Below, one piece after another: positions 1-10,058 of a stretch of 64,000 nucleotides of DNA (positions are counted from its first letter, which is position 1; the number at the start of each line of letters is the position of its first letter). The translations under genes were made by a program, and so were the position numbers. The stretch is from the NCBI GenBank assembly GCA_039105265.1, contig JAPFFF010000001.1, forward strand, positions 5,952,001 to 6,016,000, written 5' to 3'. Under the pieces are notes generated by a model. It saw only the letters and a list, made by a program, of their open reading frames with translations. It was not told where the DNA came from and did not search any database. This DNA is from Tritrichomonas musculus. Taxonomy: Eukaryota > Parabasalia > Tritrichomonadida > Tritrichomonadidae.

Positions 1-21
1 CCCAAAAAGATAATTCTTAAA

Positions 22-1122
22 ATGTCATCCGCCAGCATTCATGAGCAAAAAAGTGAAAACAAAACAAAACTTAATTTTTCACAACTGAAAATCAATGAAG
101 TTAAGCAAATTCAAACAAAGCTTAACGTATCAAATGAAATCAAGCAAGTTGAAACAAAGTTGAGCATGTCACCATTAAAATTTAATGAATCCAAATCAAA
201 GCCAGCAAAATTAAGTATTTCTTCATCGTTTGTTTTCTATTTGAAAGAAGAAGAAAAAGCAAAAGATGACAAGGAAAACGATCAACTTTTTGAGAAGAAC
301 TATTTCATTGATGCACAAGAAGAGAAGAATCATGTTTTCATTGAGAAAATGTGCAAGAATGAAATCTCAATCTGCACTAAGATCATCGACATTGTGAAGA
401 ATTTGGTCATGTGCAAAAAAGTTCTTTTTCCTGAAGAAGAAGCCTTTCAGCACGTTCAAAATGCGATTAAAGAATTCGAGCTGCTTTTGTCAATTGACCA
501 TCCATGCATCTGCAAGACATACGGGATAAACACAGCTGAAGAAATCAAAGATGAAGATGGAAACGACATGACAACGATTGCCTTGTTTCTTGAATATCTT
601 GATTTCGATTTGAATGAATTTTTGAAGAAAAGTTTTAATGATAGCAACACAATAAAAACAAGAATTATCATTGAAATAATTCATGGAATGATCTATATTC
701 ATAAACGTGGTCTGTTACATCGTGATTTGAGAATGGAAAATATTTGTCTCAATTCACTTTTGAATGCTAAAATAGTCGATTTCGGATTCGCAAAAATTAA
801 CGAATCTTTCTTCCCAAATTTCAGTGTCACTAGAAGTTCAATGATTGGTCTGAAAAAGTCAATTTTCATGGCACCTGAATTGTTGGGTGATGAAGAATAC
901 AGTAACAAGGTGGACGTTTATTCTTTTGCGGTTATTTTGTGCTTCTTGTTCACTGGAACATTGCCTAAGTATTCTTTGAAAGAAAAAATGAATAAGAAAG
1001 AATTTCCGCTGCCAAGTCCATCATCGTTCATCTCTGAATTCGGAGTTGACCTCATATCTAGATGTCTGTCGTTTGATTATGAGAGTCGTCCCTCATTTGA
1101 AGATATCTTGAATGAGATCTGA
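22..1122 (+). CDS. Protein kinase, trichomonad type, possibly 5'-partial
   Basis: A 366-residue protein kinase predicted to phosphorylate Ser/Thr. The first ~125 residues are a Lys/Asn-rich leader with no recognisable fold. The kinase domain follows: a probable beta-3 lysine near residue 134 (MCKKVLF), HRDLRMEN at ~233 as catalytic loop (the usual Lys after HRDL is Arg), DFGF at ~253 as metal-binding loop, and MAPELL at ~284. No glycine-rich loop can be made out in front of the lysine, so ATP binding may be atypical. The frame stays open to base 1 with no upstream stop, so the true start may lie outside the window; ATG at 22 is the first inside. Kinase identity is sure; subfamily (TKL-like is the best guess) and substrate are unknown. 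Confidence 0.85.
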   Translation: MSSASIHEQKSENKTKLNFSQLKINEVKQIQTKLNVSNEIKQVETKLSMSPLKFNESKSKPAKLSISSSFVFYLKEEEKAKDDKENDQLFEKNYFIDAQEEKNHVFIEKMCKNEISICTKIIDIVKNLVMCKKVLFPEEEAFQHVQNAIKEFELLLSIDHPCICKTYGINTAEEIKDEDGNDMTTIALFLEYLDFDLNEFLKKSFNDSNTIKTRIIIEIIHGMIYIHKRGLLHRDLRMENICLNSLLNAKIVDFGFAKINESFFPNFSVTRSSMIGLKKSIFMAPELLGDEEYSNKVDVYSFAVILCFLFTGTLPKYSLKEKMNKKEFPLPSPSSFISEFGVDLISRCLSFDYESRPSFEDILNEI

Positions 1123-1324
1123 GAAAATAATTATAATCTTGCTCCAAATGTCAACGTTAATATTGTAGCAAAACGTGATAATGAACTTTCTCTTAACGAA
1201 TAAATGAGTTAATAAAATAATTAGTTATTATCTTTTTATAATTTTTCAAAATTAAGAAAATATTGTATGCCATAAATAACATTTTTGGTTTTTAAATTCT
1301 CATTGAGATAAGGATAAGAAGGGT

Positions 1325-1560
1325 TTATAAATAAGTGGTATTCTTCCATAAATGTATAATCTTAGCACCAGATGCATAGCCAAGCGCATTAAGTTTTTCA
1401 CACGAAATGAAAGTTTCAATGAAGTCATCTTCATTTTTATTGATTTCTTCTTCATTTTGACTATCTATGTAAATATTAAATGATTAAGAAACAACAGATT
1501 CAACATCAACATCATCTAAATAGTATTTATTTTCATCATCAATGTCACCAAACTAAACTG
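1325..1560 (-). pseudogene. Decayed acidic protein-coding fragment
   Basis: Read on the minus strand, one frame gives a protein-like acidic stretch (containing FGDIDDENKYYLDD, NEDDFIETFISCEK and LNALGYASGAKIIHLW). It is broken by a single TAA near 1488, has a stop upstream near 1553, and ends in TAA at 1325-1327. Residue variety is higher than in random AT-rich DNA, so it looks like the C-terminal end of a decayed gene. The family was not recognised. No start codon or promoter is visible. Confidence 0.35.
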
Positions 1561-1821
1561 TTTTTCTTTTTTTTCATTCAATTCAATTATCAATTTATTA
1601 TTTAAAATATATAATTATTTATTTCAAAATTGAGATGATTATTTTCATTATTCAATACTATCCAGACAAATGACTCGCAGTTTAGCTTTTATTGCCATAT
1701 GCCAATTTGTTGAATATGTCTTGGATTATTTGACCAACAGCTTTCGCAAATTAATTATTATTATTATTAAAATATTGAATATATATCTTAATTTTGGACG
1801 ATAATTTTCGTTTATAACTTT

Positions 1822-2360
1822 TTGATAGAATTGATATTAAATATGTCACGACTTCATACATCAAAATTCCAAATGCATAAATATAAGTCATATAGTTTGA
1901 TGGCATTGATGATATTTGAAAGAAAAAAATATTATATTATTTCATGCCAACATCAAAAAATCATTAAAATTAATTTATCAAAAATAAATCAAATGAATTC
2001 TTTATCAATATATGGCAATACAAATGTTATTATAGAATGTGATAATAAGGTATTAAATAATATTACAGTGAAGATATATAATACTCCAACGATAACTTTT
2101 GAAAATTCGTGTTATTTATTTCAATTTGAAATTGAATGATTCTATTCAATTTGAGGTGCAAATGTAGGCTAGGCTGATCTTATACTTTAAAATATGTGAC
2201 TATTCATTTATATTATAGGAAATCTTAGATTTAACAAAGAAATTATTAAACTTTTATTGCAAAACAATGACAAAAATAAAAAAGCAATTGATTATGCTTG
2301 ATGATGAGGAAATTAAAAAAAATATTTCAGAAATACAAATGATTCTTACAATTATATAAA
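1822..2360 (+). pseudogene. Ankyrin-type gene remnant
   Basis: The stretch opens with a ~100-codon frame that lacks an ATG at its 5' end (first ATG at 1843). After a stop at about 2139, another frame at ~2236-2302 reads KEIIKLLLQNNDKNKKAIDYA, interrupted only by the following TGA. The pattern IIKLLL...N...AIDYA is the helix pair and tail of an ankyrin repeat as seen at the C-termini of the large trichomonad ankyrin families. I infer a decayed ankyrin-repeat gene. The first part has no clear match and may be unrelated. Confidence 0.4.
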
Positions 2361-2600
2361 GAATTTAAATGAATCCTAATGTTATTTATTTAATAGTATT
2401 TTGTTTTTGGATTATTTCATCCCTCTTTTAATATGATTACATTTGTTTCATTTGTTAATCACATTAATTCCATTCTGATCACAAAAATTAAGAATATATT
2501 AATATATTCTTTGATATATGAATAAAAGAATAATTTAATATTAAAAATTTGAAATTTTATTCATATATTTTACTCATTAAATTAAAATAAAATCAAAAAA

Positions 2601-2672
2601 ATTCGATGCAGAGAATCGAACTCTGATCACTTGGGTGTAAACCAAGCGTTCTAACCTTTGAACTACATTGGA
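2601..2672 (-). tRNA. tRNA-Val(UAC), copy 1, weak acceptor stem
   Basis: The cloverleaf can be folded by eye on the minus strand: D stem GTTC/GAAC, anticodon stem CTTGG/CCAAG with loop TTTACAC (anticodon UAC, valine), a 4-nt variable loop, and T stem CAGAG/CTCTG with loop TTCGATT. The acceptor stem TCCAATG/CATCGAA has two mismatches (pairs 2 and 4). A T6 run follows as a pol III terminator. It reads GUA codons if functional; the damaged acceptor stem and T discriminator make this doubtful. Confidence 0.75.
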
Positions 2673-3386
2673 TTCTGGTTTATAAAAGATCAATAAAGTA
2701 TTATAAAAATTTAAATATTCTTATAATTTGAAATTTTTTAATTAATTTTTTGATTAATTCAAAAAAAATTTTTTTTTAACATCAGCCAATCAATCATTCT
2801 CAATAAATTCAAAAAAATTGAAAATTGAAACAATGCATTCCGAGATAACTTTCAACTAATTGAATGGTCAATTTCATTTTATTCAAAATTTTATTTATAA
2901 ATATAATATAATAATAATTGTATATAAAAATTACTTTTATGAAATGATTAAGGACAATTAATGAAAAATGGAGATTCTTAATTTCAAGTAATTCTCTTCT
3001 ATTAGTTTAAATGCTCACAAAACAAAAGATAAAAAAAAGTAATCCCAGAATGAATATTAAATATTTTTTGAATAAAAAAAAAAAAACACTTTTTACATTC
3101 GTCATATATGTAATAATCAAAAACTTGAGAGATAAGTGTAATATATTGAAAATTATTTTTAGATATATTTTCTAAATTCTGATATTACAAATAGTTATTT
3201 TTTATTATTGAACTTGATTTATGAAATAAATTTCTGATTTTCTTTTTTTAATTTAGGAAAAAATTATCTCATAATATTATTAATGTATCATAATTTAAAT
3301 TTTATATTAATTGATATATTGAAAAGAATTTGTCATTCAAAGCCCTTTAAAGCAACAATTCATTAAAAAAAAAAAAATCAAAAAAA

Positions 3387-3458
3387 TTCCGATGCAGAGA
3401 ATCGAACTCTGATCACTTGGGTGTAAACCAAGCGTTCTAACCTTTGAACTACATTGGA
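3387..3458 (-). tRNA. tRNA-Val(UAC), copy 2
   Basis: Identical to copy 1 through the D, anticodon and T arms (anticodon UAC). The acceptor stem TCCAATG/CATCGGA has one A-C mismatch at pair 4, and the discriminator is A. A T-rich pol III stop follows. Six of seven acceptor pairs make function plausible. Confidence 0.8.
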
Positions 3459-3818
3459 TTCTTGTTTATATAAGATCAATAAAGTATTATAAAAATTTAA
3501 ATATTCCCATATTTTGAAATTTTTTAAATCAATTTTTTGATTTAAAAAAAAAAAAATTATCATCGATAATTAATTTATTCTCAATAAAGCATATTTGTAT
3601 AAATTCAAAAAATTACAAATTGAAACTTTACATTCCGAAAGTTTATAAAAATTATTTATATTTCAATAAATTTTTTTTAAGTTTTTTCTATGACATAAAT
3701 TGCTGAGCTGATGTCATTATGTATCTATATTTTTTTGGAATTAATATTGATTAAGCATAATTCGTCTTTCAGTAAAAAACTATTGAATTTTTGAATACTC
3801 CTTTCAAATTTCATAAGT

Positions 3819-4856
3819 TTATTTATATATAGAACCTGCAAATAAATGCATCCATGGTATAAATAATATGTAAAACAAATGAAATGCAGTGAATTTTCTT
3901 GTATGATTATGAGCTTGTAATGATCGGTAACCGTTTTTATTGAATACAATTGGACCTGAAAATTTTTGAATGATTGAATTAGAAACTATTCTGAAAGTGA
4001 TTTCATTATCTGCTGAGAAAACTGGATTTATTTGTTCATCAACAACATAGCATTCTTTTAAGGATGAGATTGTTCTGCATGTTTTGATATTTCGTAACCA
4101 AATCCATTCTGCATTTTCAGTGATTGAAGCATTATTTATTTTTTCTTTGCAATTATCAAGATTTGACTGTCCAACGCATGCATAGACAGCAGGGAAAGAA
4201 GCAACAAGTTTTAAATTGATATTTTCGTCAATATTGCAAAATTTTCTGACATCTTTCATGAAATGTGAATGAACGAACAAAATGTTTCCTTTTCCTGTTA
4301 TTGAGCACATGCTTTTATCTACATTTATTATGTTAAATAGCCTTGGAAATTGGTCGCTGTTGAGGTAAAAGTCATGATCAACATGAATGTTGAAATGAAT
4401 ATTTTGATATTTTGGAAATGATTTTAACTGCAAAAAACGAGAAGGTATAATATTAATTGTATTAAAATTAAATAATTCAATGAAATTATCAATAAAATGG
4501 CCATCAAAAGAGTAAACATCATTAAAAGTTATGTTCGTCATATCTTTTTTTTTTCCATATAAAATGCATTTCCTTCTCCAATTAATCGGGAAGTTGCATT
4601 CATCCTTATTAATCAAATATGTGGAATCAGAATATTTATATTCTTTGTTGTTGGGAGTAAATTTGTCTGAATCAGTCAATTCTCTTTGAATATCGATTAT
4701 TTCTGGCTCGTAAAGTTCAGATATACATGAATTTCTAAAAAATACATTGTTTTGCGATATTTCAGTTTTATAGTTTGAGCAATCATTTTTACATTTTCTT
4801 TTTCGTTTATCAACTCGATAATTTTTTGCGAAAGTAAAATAAAACAAGAAAAGCAT
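3819..4856 (-). CDS. Unknown secreted or membrane protein
   Basis: A 345-residue protein of unrecognised family. The start (ATG at 4854-4856) is followed at once by a short hydrophobic stretch (MLFLFYFTFA) that could act as a signal peptide. The body contains about 13 cysteines and several N-x-S/T sites, consistent with an extracellular or lumenal protein. The last ~25 residues are hydrophobic (FHLFYILFIPWMHLF) and could anchor it. Just upstream lies a repeat cluster (4880-5060), so any promoter sits in or next to repeats. It could be a gene of a small lineage-specific surface family or an early-decay copy; function is not known. Confidence 0.5.
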   Translation of the reverse strand: MLFLFYFTFAKNYRVDKRKRKCKNDCSNYKTEISQNNVFFRNSCISELYEPEIIDIQRELTDSDKFTPNNKEYKYSDSTYLINKDECNFPINWRRKCILYGKKKDMTNITFNDVYSFDGHFIDNFIELFNFNTINIIPSRFLQLKSFPKYQNIHFNIHVDHDFYLNSDQFPRLFNIINVDKSMCSITGKGNILFVHSHFMKDVRKFCNIDENINLKLVASFPAVYACVGQSNLDNCKEKINNASITENAEWIWLRNIKTCRTISSLKECYVVDEQINPVFSADNEITFRIVSNSIIQKFSGPIVFNKNGYRSLQAHNHTRKFTAFHLFYILFIPWMHLFAGSIYK

Positions 4857-4879
4857 AATATTTTTTTTTTTCGTTTAAT

Positions 4880-5060
4880 AGCTAAAATGAGAAGATTATC
4901 AATTGAAAAACCTCATTCTATATTACATATTGAAAAACCTCATTTTTTTTATTATCAATTGAAAAACCTCATTCAAAAGTATCAATTGAAAAACCTCATT
5001 TTTTTTATTTTCAATTGAAAAGTTTCATATGAATTATGTATTGAAAAACCTCGTTCTATA
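4880..5060. repeat. Irregular repeats of an 18-bp motif
   Basis: The motif CAATTGAAAAACCTCATT or close variants occurs about six times at irregular spacing between ~4896 and ~5055, separated by short T-rich spacers. It lies immediately upstream of the gene at 3819-4856. It may be a degenerate satellite or a repeated binding site; the sequence does not say which. Confidence 0.65.
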
Positions 5061-6968
5061 CAAGTAATTGAATATATCATTGAAATTTAAATAAAAAATA
5101 AAAAAATATTCAAACCTTTAATTTAAAAAATTGTTTTCCAATAAGAAACTAAAAAATGCCAGCAGAATGTTCTTAATTATTATTTAGAAATACCCATGTT
5201 AATATTTAGATAATCTTTGTAAAAAAATTGTAATATTAAAAGTTGGCATTTTTTTAATATTTTTGGTCTATTAAGGATTTAGCTATAAACTTCAAAAAAA
5301 AACCATTATTTTAGAAAAAATGAAAATAATATCATAAAATATTATAATAAAAAAATAAAATAAAAGTAGGTTTAGTTTGATTAAAGATTATTAAGTATCT
5401 GTAAATAAAAGAGAATACTGAAATGGAAAATAGAAAAAATCTTCATATGGATTTTAAAATTATATTTATATTATGTTTTTCAAATTATAATAACAGAAAT
5501 CAAATGTGTGGCCATTTTCAACAATTTATATAGGAAATATCCATACTCAAATTTACATTTGAGTTTGTTTTTACCAAAAAAAAAAATTACTCTTTTGAAT
5601 TCATTTTTGAAAAATTGAATTTTTTTTGATATGTCAGTTGAATTTGTGAGAAAAAAATAGATTGTCATTTTTTTTTTTTATCCATACAAAAATACTGTAT
5701 TTCTAGTAGTCTGCTCATCATTTTATCAAAACTATAAGATCTAAATGAAAAATATGTCAATAATATGGTGGAAACAGCGAGTATCAATAAATGTTAATTG
5801 AAACATTATTTCAAATTAAATTTTGAAATGTCTTGAAATTGTCACAATTCTTAATATTATTAAGCATATTTGCTCGAAGCCATTGTATGGTTGTAAACAA
5901 TTTCAGCAGATTGAGATTCCATACCAAACTATTAGTAATTAGAGATTAACAATCAAAAGCATCGCAATTATGTCACAAATCACACATACTTGAAAAAAAG
6001 CATTTTTTGAATGCTATCATATTTCGATCTCAAATTTATAGTTCGAAAAAAAAAAAAAAAATGCAAGCCAATTCGAATTGAATTTCTAAACGATTCCAAA
6101 TGTCGATTTATTGTATCAATAAAATGAAGCATCACAAAGCCGCCGCATGTCATCAAGATTCATGAAATATTTCATTTCAACATGCTTGAAACTAAAGGTA
6201 ATTTGAATTTTCATCCTGATTTGAGAACTCAGTCAATCAATCTATTGATAACTTTGCTTTGCAATGTCATCGTAAGTCATTCGCATTGCCAGTTGCTTTT
6301 TAGTAATGTGGCAGAATTTCTAAAAAATTGATGCTTTTTATATATAGGCTACATATATATAATTAAATTGAAGTATCACATTGAGCTGTATGGGATAATT
6401 TGTTTTTAATATATTTAATTCTCGAATGGAAAACTCTATCATTATACAAGAAACATGATATCATTATGCTTTTATATATTATATACTAAATGATAAATAT
6501 ATTGATATAGTTTGTTATAAATTATCTTCAACAGGTCTTTCAAAAAAATCGATTTTTTATTTTTAAAATTTTTTTTGAAAAAAAAAAAAAGTGTTACCGC
6601 TTTATATTACGCTGCTACTTTTTATAAACTACTGTACTTTTCAGGATACACTGTTGAATCTTCAAATTTACTAGTAAGTGTTTAAATAATTTTTTTTTAT
6701 TTACGACAGTGTTATGTCATTTGTCGGGAAAAGATGATTATAAACTGTCTTTACTCACAATGATAATATCATAATGTGAAATATGTGGAACATTTTTCAC
6801 ATTCACCACTTATGATAGAACTGTCCACTTTTCTTATGTAATTTTCCAAGATAATTGAAATGGATCGAAAATTGTCATTATGCGTGTTTGTTATAGTGCA
6901 TCCAATAATTTGTTCTACAAAGCACTTTAAAAATAAACAATTCATAAAAAAAAAAAAAAATCAAAAAA
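5061..6968. other. Gene-free AT-rich stretch
   Basis: No supported gene. There are long A and T runs (for example 6046-6061 and 6945-6960) and a 38-bp segment at 6361-6398 that recurs at 8454-8491. The frame at 5480-5668 is low-complexity and has no support. Confidence 0.6.
6361..6398 (+). repeat. 38-bp direct repeat, copy A
   Basis: The segment beginning AATTAAATTGAAGTATCACA is repeated at 8454-8491 with one visible mismatch (GAGCTG versus GAGTTG). The two copies lie on either side of the glycine-rich pseudogene and tRNA copy 3. Confidence 0.75.
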
Positions 6969-7040
6969 TTCTAATGCAGAGAATCGAACTCTGATCACTT
7001 GGGTGTAAACCAAGCGTTCTAACCTTTGAACTACATTAGA
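6969..7040 (-). tRNA. tRNA-Val(UAC), copy 3, intact
   Basis: Same D, anticodon and T arms as the other two copies, anticodon UAC. The acceptor stem TCTAATG/CATTAGA pairs perfectly over seven base pairs and the discriminator is A. A T-run terminator lies directly 3' on the minus strand. This is the best functional candidate of the three. Confidence 0.9.
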
Positions 7041-7095
7041 TTCTAATGTAAAATCAAAAATGAAAGTATAACCATCAAATTCAGAAACAATTTAA

Positions 7096-8260
7096 GTGGT
7101 AAGAAAACATCCAATTAAAGAAGAAATTCCTTCAAATTTTGTGCATCTCTTATTAGTTCTCTTATATGAAGATAAACTTTTTACAGAGCTCACTTCAAAT
7201 TACTTTTTCCTAAATGCAGGCAAATATAGCATTCATTGTTACATCGCACAAGGAGGATCAGAATATGATAATGGTATAAACCACAAAAATGGAGGGAAAG
7301 GTGAGCGTGTAAGTGGCGCATCAGGTAAAGAATGTCCAAACAAAGGCGGATATAAGGAGGCAGATCAGGAGGAGAAGACACAGGTTTCGATGATGCCTCT
7401 GGAGGTGAAGGCAGTGCAAGTGACGTACGTTATGGTTCCACCATGGATACAAGAATGATCGTTGCAGCAGGAGGATCAGGCGGCGCTGCCAAAGCAGAAG
7501 GAGCGCCAGGTCGTGACCAAAATAGAAGATACAGAAATTGTGAAGGTAAATCCGCGCTTTTAAACCAGACATGTTCTAATTACAAAGAATTAGTTTCCAG
7601 ATTAACAATTCAAAATTCAGGAAACGCCAAAATCTGTTATGGCCAAGATGGAAAATACTCCGGAACTATCCCTGCAAGTGTTGGTGGAGGGGATATCAAG
7701 GTGGCATTTCAACCAATGAAACCAGTAGTTTTTATGATACCTATAACAAGTCCGTTGCTCACAGCGGCTCTTCATGCATGCCTGTCTACAGATCCTATGT
7801 AAAGAATGACATCTTCCCTTTTGAAAATTGCAAAATGGAAGTTGGCGTTAACACAGAAACGGAAAAGTGGTGATGCAAACATTGTTTGAATGCAAAGAGC
7901 ATTGCGGAGAATGCACCTCTGAAAATTATTGCCATAAATGCAATAGCCCATGCGCATTGTATGATAATAACTGCATAGAAAAGTGAATTCTTGGAACGCA
8001 TGATTCTGGTTCCTAATGCCATAAATGTAAAAAAGATCATTGTGAGAATTGTGATTCATCTGCAGGCACCTGACAAAAGTGCTTTGGCAACTATAAATTG
8101 TTAACTCAGAATGGTGTTCAAAGCTGTGTTGTAAGCTGTCCAGAAGGCGCATTGACATAAAATATAGAATGTGTTGCTTGTGATAAAAACTGCAAATCAT
8201 GCTCTATTTCAGTCAATACTTGTGACTCGTACCATCATATATATATATTATTGATGGCAA
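7096..8260 (+). pseudogene. Pseudogene of ALK-like glycine-rich/furin-like surface protein
   Basis: Remnant of a receptor-like surface protein. Frames between ~7230 and 7560 carry the pattern of the ALK/LTK glycine-rich domain: GGY near 7345, then after a frameshift around 7350-7356 a Gly/Ser-rich run, SDVRYG and MIVAAGGSGG. Past a TAA at 7800 the plus strand reads cysteine pairs typical of furin-like repeats (C..C, CHKCNSPC, CVACDKNCKSC) broken by further stops, e.g. within ALT-stop-NIEC near 8158. Intact relatives are multi-domain membrane proteins in trichomonads (family knowledge). At least one frameshift and several stops make this copy dead. It lies directly after tRNA copy 3 with no recognisable promoter. 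Confidence 0.7.
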
Positions 8261-8384
8261 ATGTTCCTTTAAGCTAAAATATGGTTATAAAAGTGCTATT
8301 GAAATCTATAATAATTAAAATCCAAATCCTGGTATATTGATGATCTTGAGAAACCAAAAGTAAAGATCAGTTTCTATTGTTGAT

Positions 8385-8546
8385 TCAAATGAAAAATCTG
8401 TAAACTTTATCAATTATATTAACTGAAAAGATGGAAGTTTGATTGAGATTAATAATTAAATTGAAGTATCACATTGAGTTGTATGGGATAAGCTTCTTTT
8501 CAAATGAAAAAATCTGTAAACTTTATCAATTATATTAACTGAAAAG
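8385..8546 (+). repeat. 46-bp direct repeat pair plus 38-bp repeat copy B
   Basis: The segment starting TCAAATGAAAAATCTGTAAA occurs at 8385-8430 and again at 8500-8546 (one extra A). Between them, 8454-8491 is the second copy of the 38-bp repeat at 6361. These are local duplications at the downstream edge of the pseudogene. Confidence 0.75.
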
Positions 8547-8719
8547 TAGCTTTGGATTTTCAAATATATCAATAAATTCTAGTTTAAAATAAAGTTTTCA
8601 TGTGAAGTTTTTCAGAAACTTTCCCTTTGAAAGAGTGAAGATTAATAATAATAATAAAAATAAAAAAAAAAAAAAATATTCTTTAGTGAAATAAAAAAAA
8701 AATATGAATCACTTGGTAA

Positions 8720-9934
8720 TTAGAAACTTTTGTCGTAAACAATGATTCTTTTATCTTTTGAATTCATATAATAATTTCTATTGAAGGCAAAATTATGAAA
8801 ATCACTCAAAATGCCTATTTTTGATCCACCTCTCCAAGCAGCAAATTGAGGATCTGGTATTTGATGAATTTTGCATTTTTTAAAATGAAATCCTTTATCA
8901 GAATTTTGTTTCAAATAATTATTCAATAAGTTTTGGGTCCTTACAATGAAATTTTTGAATTGAGAAGTTCCGCCCATAATATAAATATTATTTGCTAAAC
9001 AATCTTGAATTTCTAATACAGAATTCAGAATAGATTCAATAATCATTTCATGAAGTCCTTTGGTAACATATGTTTCTTCATTCCTTGGATTGAAAAGAAG
9101 TTCAGGGCCTTCAATTTGTTCAATTTGTAAAGTTGATTGAACTCCGCCGTTTAAACTAATTGGAACTTCTTGAATGTTTTTCTCTTCATTATTATAATTC
9201 AAAGATACATAGCAATGTTTGATCTTTATTTCATCAATATAACGAAGTTTTTTCGGTGTATCGTAACTGGTAATGCCTTTTTGGTAAACCAATTTTTTCT
9301 GAAGATATTCAGTAATATTATTGCCAGCCAGTTGGTATCTTTTGATTCCATTTTCAATTGGAAGTCCTTCAAAAACAGGAGTCACTGATGTTTTATAATT
9401 GCCACAATCGAGTACAATGCCCGTGTCTAAGTCAATTGAAAGTAGTGCTAGTCTTCCTTGATTACCAATGCAAAGATAAGGAACTTTATAATCTTCAAAC
9501 ATAATTTTCGCTAGTGTAAATCGGTTTCCCCATGTATCATTTTCATCAGCAGATGGGCAATCAGGAATTATTATTGAGTACTTATGAATTTCATTTGGAC
9601 TTATGTTTAAATTGCTAAATCCATATTCAAAAATATGGTGTATTAATGATTTTTCTACAATTCTTCCATTTTCGAAACAATTGTATTTTTTAGTAGAAAT
9701 AATACCATTTTCAATTGGTTTAAAAACATTATAATGAACAAGAATTTTATCACCTGCACTATTACCTGTATAAACTTGACCTCCGACTTTTACAGGTAAA
9801 GGTTGAGCAAGCATTTGTTTAAATATATGATCTTTTGGAATAGCAACAACTGTCGGAAACATTATCTCAGGATTGTAATTTCCTGCAAATCCAACTTTGC
9901 AAGAAGATGATCCGAGCTCAAAAACTATGGTCAT
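8720..9934 (-). CDS. Divergent actin-related protein
   Basis: A 404-residue actin-fold protein. The N-terminus (FELGSSSCKVGFAGN) matches the actin phosphate-1 loop. LDLDTGIVLDCGNYKTSVTPVFEG (given in parts: TGIVLDCGNYKT and PVFEG) is the phosphate-2 loop region, followed by an actin-like YQLAGNNITEYL. IYIMGGTSQFKNF near the C-terminus matches the adenosine motif. Length is near that of actin (375) with small insertions, but identity is too low for conventional actin. It could be an Arp of the cytoskeleton or of a nuclear complex; the subfamily cannot be assigned. The start ATG lies 10 nt from a TCACTT initiator and shares a 124-bp divergent promoter with the Hsp70 gene. Confidence 0.85.
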   Translation of the reverse strand: MTIVFELGSSSCKVGFAGNYNPEIMFPTVVAIPKDHIFKQMLAQPLPVKVGGQVYTGNSAGDKILVHYNVFKPIENGIISTKKYNCFENGRIVEKSLIHHIFEYGFSNLNISPNEIHKYSIIIPDCPSADENDTWGNRFTLAKIMFEDYKVPYLCIGNQGRLALLSIDLDTGIVLDCGNYKTSVTPVFEGLPIENGIKRYQLAGNNITEYLQKKLVYQKGITSYDTPKKLRYIDEIKIKHCYVSLNYNNEEKNIQEVPISLNGGVQSTLQIEQIEGPELLFNPRNEETYVTKGLHEMIIESILNSVLEIQDCLANNIYIMGGTSQFKNFIVRTQNLLNNYLKQNSDKGFHFKKCKIHQIPDPQFAAWRGGSKIGILSDFHNFAFNRNYYMNSKDKRIIVYDKSF

Positions 9935-10058
9935 TGAATGAAGTGAAGTGGCTATATTGTATTAAAATTTTAAATGAAATTACGATCATTTATTGAAAAA
10001 TTGATCATAATCATATCATTTTGTTATTTGGCTACTTTCTTTCATTTCACTTCATTTA
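9935..10058. promoter_or_regulatory. Divergent promoter, actin-related / Hsp70-like
   Basis: Only 124 bp separate two divergent start codons. Each side carries TCACTT with its A exactly 10 nt from the ATG (A at 9944 on the minus strand and 10049 on the plus strand), plus a second TCATTY initiator nearer the ATG. Slightly further out, each side has GGCTAC or AGCCAC. The mirror symmetry and fit to the trichomonad TCAYWW initiator suggest coordinated expression. Confidence 0.65.

Larger units (their letters stand above)
2590..3650. repeat. Tandem duplication carrying tRNA-Val
   Basis: About 250 bp around the tRNA at 2601-2672 recurs at roughly 3376-3650. The match continues beyond the tRNA through its 5' flank (shared AAGATCAATAAAGTATTATA and later CATTCCGA), with scattered substitutions and indels. 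This is a segmental duplication of tRNA plus flank, old enough to have diverged in the flanks. Confidence 0.7.
2361..3818. other. AT-rich intergenic DNA carrying two tRNA genes
   Basis: Apart from the two tRNA genes and their duplicated flanks, nothing protein-coding is supported here. It contains homopolymer A/T runs and low-complexity AT sequence. The frame near 3378-3563 is a shadow of a tRNA gene. Confidence 0.6.

Noticed and set aside
3378-3563. Minus-strand 61-codon frame
   Set aside because: It runs through the tRNA-Val gene and has no other support.
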